Below, one piece after another: positions 8,260-15,082 of a DNA stretch of 15,951 bases. Within the stretch, counting starts at the first letter, position 1. Every line of letters starts with the position of its first letter. The notes beneath the pieces were generated by a model. That model saw nothing but the letters and a program-made list of their open reading frames with translations. It was not told the DNA's origin and searched no databases. The DNA lies in assembly GCA_016735355.1 (NCBI GenBank), contig JAERRQ010000312.1:1-15951 (forward strand). The letters run 5' to 3'. The DNA is from Desulfobacterales bacterium (GTDB lineage Bacteria > Desulfobacterota > Desulfobacteria > Desulfobacterales > BuS5). The position numbers and the translations under genes are program-made.

Positions 8260-8949
8260 ATGGCAAAAAAACGGATATCGCGGGCAAGAAAAAAAAAGTT
8301 GAAAGGACCTGATGAGTTTATAACATTTTCTGCAAAAACATTGAACTTTGTCGCTGAAAACAAGAATCAGGTACTATTAATTTCTGTAGCTTTTCTGATT
8401 ATAGTAAGTATGGTTATGGGGATAAGAGTATATTTCATTAAATCCGAAAAAAAAGCTTTTACATTGATGGCTAAATCTATGGCTGAATATCGGGCTGCCC
8501 TAAAAGAGAATAAAAATAATTCAGCATTACAGGAAGTTGATGATAATTTAAACGGGATACTGGATAAGTATTCAGTAATGCATGCCAAAAAATTTGCAAA
8601 AGTATACCTGGCGAATATATCTTTTCAAAATAAAAATTTTGAAAAGGCTATTGAATTATATACCGATGCGATTAATGATTTTAGTAATGATCTTTCAATA
8701 AAAAATCTGATTTTAAACAGCCTGGCCTGCTCATGTGAAGAGAAAAAAAAATACAAATCAGCGGTTTCATATTTTGAAATTATACTATCCGGGAATGACA
8801 TATTTATGAAGGATGAAGCTTTGTTCAACCTGGGTCGCCTCTATGCGGCGATGGGTGAGCCTGATAAGAGTAGAGACGCATTTGCGAGTATAAGGGATAA
8901 CTATCCAGATTCTTTACATATTGGGCTTGTAAAGGCAAAGGGATTGTAA
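8260..8949 (+). CDS. Membrane-anchored TPR protein
   Basis: The 229-residue protein has a short basic N-terminus (residues 2-15 are mostly Lys and Arg), one transmembrane helix at about 38-60, and a soluble region with tetratricopeptide repeats at about 115-150 and 150-222. The last repeat (LFNLGRLYAAMGEPDKSRDAF) is the clearest. By the positive-inside rule, the N-terminus is cytoplasmic and the TPR part periplasmic. The layout is like YfgM and related TPR_21 proteins that assist the Sec translocon and periplasmic chaperones, but I see no diagnostic motif and leave the role open. GGAG at 8251-8254 overlaps the end of the kinase gene, so coupled translation is likely. Confidence 0.85.
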   Translation: MAKKRISRARKKKLKGPDEFITFSAKTLNFVAENKNQVLLISVAFLIIVSMVMGIRVYFIKSEKKAFTLMAKSMAEYRAALKENKNNSALQEVDDNLNGILDKYSVMHAKKFAKVYLANISFQNKNFEKAIELYTDAINDFSNDLSIKNLILNSLACSCEEKKKYKSAVSYFEIILSGNDIFMKDEALFNLGRLYAAMGEPDKSRDAFASIRDNYPDSLHIGLVKAKGL

Positions 8950-8957
8950 TTTAAGAT

Positions 8958-9863
8958 ATGTCCGGATTTGAACCGGTTTATGTTGAATCTTTTAAAAAAG
9001 GCATGATTAAGGAAAGAGCCGAAACAGCTCGCCATATCCTGCAAGCCTGTATGCTTTGCCCCAGAGAATGTGCTGTTAATCGTCTTTCCGGGGAAACCGG
9101 TATTTGTAAAACAGCTCATAATGCCGTTATCTCCTCATACCATCCTCATTTTGGTGAAGAAGCTCCTCTTGTGGGAAAAAATGGTTCAGGCACGATTTTT
9201 TTTACACATTGCAACCTGTTATGCAATTTTTGCCAGAACTACGATATCAGTCATCTTGGCCATGGCCGGGAAGTTACTGACGAGGAACTGGCAGGGATTA
9301 TGCTGTCTTTGCAGCATGAGGGATGCCATAATATCAATTTTGTCACTCCGACCCATATTGTCCCCCAAATTCTCAGTGCAGTTGAGATAGCGGCAGGAAA
9401 CGGCCTTTCCATCCCGCTGATCTATAATACAAGCGCTTACGATAATGTTGAAACTCTGAAATTGCTCGATGGCATAATCGATATTTATATGCCTGATTTT
9501 AAATTCTGGGATTCTGAAGCAGCAAGGATCACATGCCAGGCTCCCGATTATCCTCAAAAGGCATGCCTGGCACTAAAAGAGATGCATCGACAAGTGGGCG
9601 ATCTCGCAATCGATAAATCGGGTATTGCCAAACGTGGTCTCTTGATAAGACACCTTGTCATGCCTGGAAATTTTGCCGGCACATCTGAAATAATGTTATT
9701 TATAGCAAAAGAAATATCACCAAACAGCTACGTCAATATTATGCCCCAGTACAGACCATGCGGAGAAGCTGACAAAGTCAAAGAGCTTTCCCGTTATCCT
9801 TCAGAAAAAGAAATTCAGGAAGCTCTGGCGGCAGCTGTTAACGCAGGGCTTGGACGACTATAA
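8958..9863 (+). CDS. PflX-like radical SAM protein (COG1313 family)
   Basis: The 301-residue protein is a radical SAM enzyme related to pyruvate formate-lyase activases. The SAM cluster motif is C85-x3-C89-x2-C92 (CNLLCNFCQNY), followed by the PFL-activase-like NFVTPTHIVPQIL. An N-terminal four-cysteine group, C31-x2-C34-x3-C38-x11-C50, precedes it and could hold a second iron-sulfur cluster or structural metal. YHPHFGEEAPL and GSGTIFFTHCN are hallmarks of the PflX group rather than of PflA proper. The true substrate of PflX proteins is not established. No glycyl-radical enzyme is encoded in this window. The stop overlaps the start of the NamZ-like gene by one base (TAATG), so the two are co-translated. 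Such oxygen-sensitive chemistry fits an anaerobe. Confidence 0.9.
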   Translation: MSGFEPVYVESFKKGMIKERAETARHILQACMLCPRECAVNRLSGETGICKTAHNAVISSYHPHFGEEAPLVGKNGSGTIFFTHCNLLCNFCQNYDISHLGHGREVTDEELAGIMLSLQHEGCHNINFVTPTHIVPQILSAVEIAAGNGLSIPLIYNTSAYDNVETLKLLDGIIDIYMPDFKFWDSEAARITCQAPDYPQKACLALKEMHRQVGDLAIDKSGIAKRGLLIRHLVMPGNFAGTSEIMLFIAKEISPNSYVNIMPQYRPCGEADKVKELSRYPSEKEIQEALAAAVNAGLGRL

Positions 9864-11047
9864 TGCTGCCGGATAACCCTGTTGTTCAAACCGGCCTTGA
9901 GAATTTGCTGAACGATCCGCCAAAATGGATATTAGGGAAGCGGGCGGGACTTTTGTGTAATCCTGCATCCGTTGACAGGCATTTGCGGCATGCCGGGGAA
10001 TTGATATCAAACAGGCTGCCTGTTGAATTGACTGCTCTTTATTCCCCACAGCACGGATTTAATGCTGAAAAACAGGATAATATGATCGAGTCCGATGATA
10101 CCTTTGATTCAGTTTTAAATATACCTGTTGTCAGTCTTTACGGTAAAACCCGCATTCCTACAAAAGAGATGTTTGACCATATTGATTTGCTTTTTATAGA
10201 TCTGCAGGATGCGGGAACACGTGTTTATACCTTTATATACACAATTTCCTATTGCCTTGAGGCGGCAAAAAAATTCAGCAAGACTGTTATTCTGCTTGAT
10301 CGGCCTAATCCTGTAGGCGGCGCTGTCATGGAAGGCAATTGCTTGAACCCCGAGAATACTTCATTTGTAGGGCGATATCCTCTGCCCATGCGCCATGGGT
10401 TGACCGTCGGGGAGCTGGCGCTTTTATTCAACAAACATTTTAATATAGGCTGCGAACTTGAAGTGATACCCATGAAAGGCTGGAAAAGAGGTATGTATTT
10501 TACAGATACAGGCCTTGCCTGGATTCCGCCTTCTCCCAATCTGCCCACTCCTGTGTCGGCAATGGTTTATCCGGGACAGGTTTTATGGGAAGGTACGAAT
10601 GTTTCTGAAGGTAGAGGCACAACACAACCATTTGAACTATTTGGAGCGCCGTTTATCGACACCGAAAAAGTACTTTCGTTCATCGGTGGAAACAATTTAC
10701 CGGGAGTACACCTCAGGCAAGTCTCATTTGAACCGACTTCGAATAAATGGATGGGTTCTATATGCAATGGATTTCAGATTCATGTAACAAATGTTGAATT
10801 ATTTCAGCCCTACTTGACAACATTAAAGCTGATGCAGGCGGTTTGTTGTATGCACAAGGATAAGTTTAAATGGGCCGAACCTCCTTATGAGTATGAATTT
10901 GACAGGTTTCCCATAGATCTTATAACAGGTGACAGTCAGATACGGTATCTGATGGAGAGTGGTGAAGAAATTGAGATGTTTGCCGATTCATGGGAAGAAG
11001 ATCTCAGGCAATTTGCCGAAATCAGTCGTAAGTTTCATTTATATTAA
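9863..11047 (+). CDS. DUF1343 / NamZ-like protein (putative exo-N-acetylmuramidase, GH171)
   Basis: The 394-residue protein matches the DUF1343 family, whose Bacillus member NamZ removes terminal MurNAc residues from peptidoglycan fragments. Family motifs run through the protein: GLLCNPASVD near residue 30, FIDLQDAGTRVYTFIYT near 110, LLDRPNPVGG, SFVGRYPLPMRHGLTVGELALLFN, IPPSPNLPTP, and WEGTNVSEGRGTTQPFELFGAPF. No signal peptide is visible, so it is probably cytoplasmic, unlike the secreted NamZ enzymes. Near residue 63 it reads SPQHGF where many family members have PEHG, so a possibly catalytic glutamate position is glutamine. The activity is therefore not certain. It is coupled by a one-base overlap to the radical SAM gene and lies 11 bases before the RNase HI gene. 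Confidence 0.85.
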   Translation: MLPDNPVVQTGLENLLNDPPKWILGKRAGLLCNPASVDRHLRHAGELISNRLPVELTALYSPQHGFNAEKQDNMIESDDTFDSVLNIPVVSLYGKTRIPTKEMFDHIDLLFIDLQDAGTRVYTFIYTISYCLEAAKKFSKTVILLDRPNPVGGAVMEGNCLNPENTSFVGRYPLPMRHGLTVGELALLFNKHFNIGCELEVIPMKGWKRGMYFTDTGLAWIPPSPNLPTPVSAMVYPGQVLWEGTNVSEGRGTTQPFELFGAPFIDTEKVLSFIGGNNLPGVHLRQVSFEPTSNKWMGSICNGFQIHVTNVELFQPYLTTLKLMQAVCCMHKDKFKWAEPPYEYEFDRFPIDLITGDSQIRYLMESGEEIEMFADSWEEDLRQFAEISRKFHLY

Positions 11048-11049
11048 GG
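11046..11049 (+). promoter_or_regulatory. Ribosome binding site supporting a TTG start for RNase HI
   Basis: AAGG overlaps the TAA of the preceding gene and sits nine bases before the TTG at 11059. The next in-frame ATG (11089) has only A-rich sequence and no comparable site at the right distance, so the rarer TTG start is favoured. Confidence 0.55.
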
Positions 11050-11058
11050 TATTCTAAA

Positions 11059-11727
11059 TTGGCAAAAAATGAATTATCATGGAAAAGGATGGCTTTCAAA
11101 GGGAACAAAGTTTGGCAGGCTTTTGAAGAAAATGGAGAGCCTTTAGTCAAAAACGGTAAGTTTTTAATCAAGTATCAACTTGATCAGGATTATGAGTATT
11201 GGATTAACAAAAAAAGTCTACTCCCTTTAAGTGAATTAAAAAAAGGAGAGTATAAAAAAACGGGGAAAAGCAAAAAGGCCGACTCAAAAAGAAAATATGA
11301 AGATTATGATGATGCTGAATTCGATAATGCAATTTGTCTTTATACCGACGGTGCATCTTCCGGCAATCCGGGGCCGTCCGGGATAGGAGTTTTGCTGCGT
11401 TTCAAAGAATATGAAAAGGAGATTTCAAAATATATTGGAAATGCGACTAACAATATTGCCGAACTTAAAGCAATTGAAGACGGCCTGTCGGCTTTACAAA
11501 AAAAAGAACTTCCGGTAATAGTCTTTACCGACAGCAGCTATGCTCTTGGCGTTCTTGTACGCGGCTGGAAAGCAAAAAAGAACGTGGAGCTGGTGGAAAG
11601 AATACGAAAAAAAATTTCCGGATTCAAAAATATTAAATTTATAAAAGTGAAAGGTCATGCCGGGATGGCCGAAAATGAACGGGCAGATTATCTTGCAACG
11701 TCAGCAATAAAAAAAGGATCGAATTAA
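11059..11727 (+). CDS. rnhA: Ribonuclease HI with N-terminal extension
   Basis: RNase HI cuts the RNA strand of RNA/DNA hybrids, as in Okazaki primers and R-loops. The 222-residue protein has the complete catalytic set: D97 (YTDGASSGNPG), E135 (NIAELKA), D158 (FTDSSYA), H200 (KGHAG) and D210 (NERADYLA). Ordinary bacterial RNase HI is about 150 residues. Here the catalytic domain occupies about 90-222, and about 90 residues precede it: a conserved-looking block at 8-55 rich in Trp, Tyr and Lys (KVWQAF, DQDYEYWI), then a Lys- and Asp-rich linker. This block is not the usual eukaryotic-type hybrid-binding domain as far as I can see. The start is a TTG; starting at the ATG at 11089 would remove ten residues. 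It is the last gene of the + strand run. Confidence 0.92.
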   Translation: MAKNELSWKRMAFKGNKVWQAFEENGEPLVKNGKFLIKYQLDQDYEYWINKKSLLPLSELKKGEYKKTGKSKKADSKRKYEDYDDAEFDNAICLYTDGASSGNPGPSGIGVLLRFKEYEKEISKYIGNATNNIAELKAIEDGLSALQKKELPVIVFTDSSYALGVLVRGWKAKKNVELVERIRKKISGFKNIKFIKVKGHAGMAENERADYLATSAIKKGSN

Positions 11728-11739
11728 GGTGGGCATATT

Positions 11740-11776
11740 CCATAAGAAACCCTGCGATGGGCAGGGCTTCTTATGG
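11740..11776. terminator. Long hairpin between convergent genes, probable bidirectional terminator
   Basis: Bases 11740-11755 (CCATAAGAAACCCTGC) pair with 11761-11776 (GCAGGGCTTCTTATGG) over 16 positions with a single A/C mismatch and a five-base loop. It lies between the stop of RNase HI and the stop of the small - strand gene, where a shared terminator is expected. Neither side has a clear T run after the stem, so factor-independent termination is not certain. Confidence 0.6.
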
Positions 11777-11790
11777 AGATTAGAAGAATA

Positions 11791-12075
11791 CTATGCTTTT
11801 GTTGATTCTAATGTTTCTATCTTTTTTTCAAGCTCGCCTATTTTTTTTTTGTATGAACCAGCGTCGTCGTCGTCGTCATCTGCTGCCTCAGTGTCATCAC
11901 CTTTTTTCCATGTATCTTTTAGTTCATCAAAGCCCAGGTAAAGAGCCAGCCCGCCTCCGCCCAGAAGCAATACAGGGATTGTGCCGGCGAGAAGCTGAAA
12001 AAAAGGTTTCCACCAAATAGATATTCCAATGAGCCCCAAAACGGCTGCTACCGCTCCACCAATTAATGTTTTCAT
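11791..12075 (-). CDS. Small two-helix membrane protein with acidic run and coiled-coil tail (MamI-like)
   Basis: The 94-residue protein has two hydrophobic helices (about 3-22 and 29-49), with W21-W22 and P24 between them and a glycine-rich second helix (GGGGLALYLGF). A charged linker holds six aspartates in a row (66-71), and a short Lys/Glu coiled-coil tail spans 75-91. It is real: a strong Shine-Dalgarno site, a good promoter, and convergent placement support it. The arrangement of helix, WW, short loop with Pro and glycine-rich helix recalls MamI-type proteins of magnetotactic bacteria and relatives in other Desulfobacterota, but this is from memory of the pattern and needs alignment. 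No magnetosome genes are near, so a general membrane role is equally likely. The tail codons include a run of ten A (plus-strand T, 11841-11850). Confidence 0.75.
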   Translation of the reverse strand: MKTLIGGAVAAVLGLIGISIWWKPFFQLLAGTIPVLLLGGGGLALYLGFDELKDTWKKGDDTEAADDDDDDAGSYKKKIGELEKKIETLESTKA

Positions 12076-12085
12076 GAAAAAACAT

Positions 12086-12092
12086 CCTCCTT
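12086..12092 (-). promoter_or_regulatory. Strong ribosome binding site for the small membrane protein
   Basis: On the - strand AAGGAGG lies ten bases before the ATG at 12075. It is the best Shine-Dalgarno sequence in the window and suggests high expression. Confidence 0.8.
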
Positions 12093-12129
12093 AAAATAAG
12101 TTGATCTTTTAAATGTTTTTAAAAAATAG

Positions 12130-12158
12130 TTTATAGAATTTCAGTAATAAACAGACAA
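12130..12158 (-). promoter_or_regulatory. Sigma70-like promoter for the small membrane protein
   Basis: On the - strand TTGTCT (12158-12153) and TATAAA (12135-12130) are separated by exactly 17 bases. They lie about 55 bases upstream of the start codon, leaving a short AT-rich leader. The match to the -35 consensus is 4 of 6 and to the -10 consensus 5 of 6. Confidence 0.55.
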
Positions 12159-12402
12159 AAAAAATACACCCCTGAGAGGAGCCAGCCAAGGATGCTTGAA
12201 AGAGTACCCTGTATAATAAATGTTTATATTATCACAGCAAATGATACAAGGCAAGACTAATTTATTATTTTCACCTCACATTTATTGTATACGTTCTCAA
12301 TATGAAGCGGACAAGCACAATAAGTTATTGCAATGGAAACTATATTCTGATATTTCAAACACCGCAATGAAAAACAGGAAACAACAAATAATATAGCAAA
12401 TC

Positions 12403-15039
12403 ATGCCGAAACAGCAAAAATCAAACCACAGCACAATTAGAAAAAAAATCAGACGATGGATTGACGCTACTCTTGGGAATACGCATAATCACTATACCTG
12501 CTTCATCCCCGAACGAACAGGTTTTTTGTCTTCCCTGGCGCTTAAGCTCTTTTTTTCAGGTATAAAAATAGATAAGGAACAATATTCGGTTCTTAGAAAA
12601 ATTCCTGAAAATGCTATTGTAGTTTATGTAAATAAATATAAAAGTTATTTTGAGTATCTTTTTTATTACACACGATATAAACAGGCTGGCTTCAGGTTTC
12701 CGGCAATAGGTTTTGATTACAAGGTTATAATCTGGCAACCGGTTAACCGATTATTTAAAATAATTCTGGCTTCTATAGATTATCTGCTTCACAAAAAAGC
12801 CTTTTCGAATCCTTATAAAAGTGGGTACATTAAAGATGAGCTTGTTAACGGCCGATCAGCCCTGCTGTCTCTTGTGGAAAAAAAAGGCTTTTACAAAAGG
12901 TTCGTTAAGGCAAAATCCGATCCTGTTCATTATTTGATCGAGATGCAGGTATCTATCGACAGGCCGATCTATTTAGTGCCTCAACTGATTTTTTTTAGTA
13001 AAAAACCACCCAAATCACACCCGACATTTTTGGATATACTCTTTGGAACCAAAGAGAAACCTGGAAAAATTCGGCGATTAGCAGCAATGTTAAACAACAA
13101 GAACAGGCCATTTGTAGAAATATCCGAGCCTGTCAATTTAAGCACATTTATAAAGCTTACCGAAAACAGGGATTTGAGTATAGACCAAATGGCTATTCTA
13201 TTGCGGCGGCAGCTTATGCTCCGAATAAATCGTCATCGCCAGAGTATAACCGGCCCTGTGCAAAAGTCTAAACAGGAAATTAAAGAGAGTCTCCTGACGG
13301 GTGAAAGACTGCAGGCGTTCATGGCGCAATATGCCGCAAAACATAGTCAGGAAATATGGGATGTGCATAAACAGGCTGATTCGCATATTGAGGAGATTGC
13401 GGCAAGATACAATACAAGCATTGTAGGTCTGTTTGCGATATGTGTAAGATGGCTGCTCAAATTCATGTTCGATGGTGTTACGGTCAATTATGAAATGCTG
13501 GCCAAAATTAAGGCTGCCTCTCAGAATGGCCCGCTTATTTTTATCCCCTGTCACAAGAGTCATATAGATTACCTTATATTATCCTATATCATGCTGAAGA
13601 AAAATATGCCGGGCCCTCACATTGCCGCCGGCAAAAATCTTTCTTTCTGGCCCATGGGGCCATTATTCAGAAGAGGAGGGGCCTTTTTTATAAGGCGCAG
13701 CTTCAAAGGGGCTGTACTCTATTCCAAAATTTTTACAGAATATATATACAAGCTCCTTGAAGAAGGTTTCAATATCGAGCTTTTTATAGAGGGGGGCAGA
13801 AGCCGTACCGGAAAACTGCTCAGACCCCAACTCGGGCTCCTGTCAATTATAATCAATGCCTGCAAAAACGGAGCATGTGAGGATCTGAATTTGGCGCCTG
13901 TTTATATAGGTTATGACAGGGTGCTTGAGGAAAGCGCTTATATTAATGAAATTGAAGGCGGGTCAAAGGAAGCTGAGAATATTCAGCAGGTCATAAAAGC
14001 AAGAAGATTTTTGAAAAAAAGGTACGGTAAAATATATATTAAATTTAGCGAACCCGTCACCCTAAAAGAATTTATTAATGAAAATGGCATACCTCTTGAG
14101 ACGATGACTTCTAAAGAACAGAACGTGCTTTGCCGAAAAATCGGCACATGGCTGTTACATTCCATCGATAAGGTTACTGTTGTTACGCCCCATGCACTTG
14201 TGGCATCCGCCATACTTAACTGTACAAAAAATCTTTTTTCTTATGATCACCTGCTATCTATTGTAGATACATATATCAGGTACCTGTCACTCCAGGAGGC
14301 GACACTCGCAGATACCCTGCTGCTTGATCCGGCTCATGCCGTTGAGCAGGTTGTGGATTCATACATTCAAAGAAAATTTCTCGAAACAGTATTAAAAGGA
14401 AAGAAGACTCTTTCTACAGACCTCCAGTTTAAAATTAATGAGAATAAAAGACCTGCCCTGGAGTATTATAAAAATAATTGTATTGCTTTTTTTATTCCGG
14501 CCTCATTTACTGCCTTGACGATCCTTGCAAAAGATTCATTTCAGTTTTCCTCTGTTGATCTGCACTCAGGCTACAGGTTTCTTCAGGAATTTTTCAAGAA
14601 TGAATTTACACCGGATGTCTTAAAAACCCCTGAAAGCCATATTCGCAAAAACATTAAAGCTTTTATCGATGATGCCATATTAATGCCGCATCCCACTCTC
14701 TCCGACACATATAATATTACTTCGTCTGGTTTGAGGACGTTAAAATTATATTCCGGATTTCTAAAGGCTTATTTTGAGTCATACTGGGTAGCGTTAACTT
14801 ACTTTAATCGTTATCCGAACAACTCCGTTAAAGCTAAAGACCGGTTAAAAAAAATACAGTCACTCGGCAATCGTATGTACAAAAGAAAAGAAATCAAATT
14901 TCATGAAGCTGTTTCAAGGGTTAATTTTCAAAACGCATCCGATTATTTTATTCATCATGGTATCAGAGGCTCAAATGATCAGGAAAAAATAGATTTTTAT
15001 TCCGAAAAAATTCAAAATTATATGAATTATTTATCTTGA
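12403..15039 (+). CDS. plsB: Glycerol-3-phosphate 1-O-acyltransferase
   Basis: PlsB transfers an acyl chain from acyl-ACP or acyl-CoA to the sn-1 position of glycerol-3-phosphate, the first step of phospholipid synthesis, at the inner membrane. The 878-residue protein carries all four acyltransferase blocks: H384-K-S-H-I-D389 (the HX4D catalytic pair), GGAFFIRR at 425-432, FIEGGRSRTG at 461-470, and APVYIGYD around 499. HIAAGKNLSFWPMGPLFRR before block II is strongly PlsB-specific. It is somewhat longer than the 807-residue E. coli enzyme. Residues about 70-260 look like a degenerate second acyltransferase fold without the catalytic pair, as in PlsB generally. A long helical C-terminal region (about 600-878) follows. 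The start has no strong Shine-Dalgarno site. The product feeds the CdsA reaction encoded at the other end of the window. Confidence 0.95.
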   Translation: MPKQQKSNHSTIRKKIRRWIDATLGNTHNHYTCFIPERTGFLSSLALKLFFSGIKIDKEQYSVLRKIPENAIVVYVNKYKSYFEYLFYYTRYKQAGFRFPAIGFDYKVIIWQPVNRLFKIILASIDYLLHKKAFSNPYKSGYIKDELVNGRSALLSLVEKKGFYKRFVKAKSDPVHYLIEMQVSIDRPIYLVPQLIFFSKKPPKSHPTFLDILFGTKEKPGKIRRLAAMLNNKNRPFVEISEPVNLSTFIKLTENRDLSIDQMAILLRRQLMLRINRHRQSITGPVQKSKQEIKESLLTGERLQAFMAQYAAKHSQEIWDVHKQADSHIEEIAARYNTSIVGLFAICVRWLLKFMFDGVTVNYEMLAKIKAASQNGPLIFIPCHKSHIDYLILSYIMLKKNMPGPHIAAGKNLSFWPMGPLFRRGGAFFIRRSFKGAVLYSKIFTEYIYKLLEEGFNIELFIEGGRSRTGKLLRPQLGLLSIIINACKNGACEDLNLAPVYIGYDRVLEESAYINEIEGGSKEAENIQQVIKARRFLKKRYGKIYIKFSEPVTLKEFINENGIPLETMTSKEQNVLCRKIGTWLLHSIDKVTVVTPHALVASAILNCTKNLFSYDHLLSIVDTYIRYLSLQEATLADTLLLDPAHAVEQVVDSYIQRKFLETVLKGKKTLSTDLQFKINENKRPALEYYKNNCIAFFIPASFTALTILAKDSFQFSSVDLHSGYRFLQEFFKNEFTPDVLKTPESHIRKNIKAFIDDAILMPHPTLSDTYNITSSGLRTLKLYSGFLKAYFESYWVALTYFNRYPNNSVKAKDRLKKIQSLGNRMYKRKEIKFHEAVSRVNFQNASDYFIHHGIRGSNDQEKIDFYSEKIQNYMNYLS

Positions 15040-15066
15040 TTTGAAGAATGAAAATGAGTGTTTTAA

Positions 15067-15072
15067 GAAGGA
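15067..15072 (+). promoter_or_regulatory. Ribosome binding site favouring the ATG at 15083
   Basis: GAAGGA lies ten bases before the ATG at 15083. The alternative TTG at 15041 lies just after the plsB stop and has no recognisable site in front of it. Confidence 0.55.
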
Positions 15073-15082
15073 TAGTTTTTTT

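Larger units (their letters stand above)
12076..12402. other. Divergent intergenic region between the small membrane protein and plsB
   Basis: This 327-base AT-rich region holds the leader and promoter of the - strand gene. It also contains a relatively GC-rich island (about 12168-12211) and an imperfect AT inverted repeat at about 12212-12231 (ATAATAAA/TTTATATTAT) that could be an operator. No convincing promoter for plsB could be assigned. A 22-codon + strand frame at 12192-12260 starts 11 bases after GAGGAG but has no other support. No tRNA-like or riboswitch-like fold was recognised. Confidence 0.5.

Noticed and set aside
11729..12020. Plus-strand open frames opposite the small membrane protein
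   Set aside because: Their composition (Ser and Arg runs) is the complement of the Asp repeat and poly-Lys codons; the - strand frame has the promoter, ribosome binding site and sensible protein features.
12192..12212. TTGAAA and TATAAT as a plsB promoter
   Set aside because: The two boxes are only ten bases apart, too close for a sigma70 promoter.
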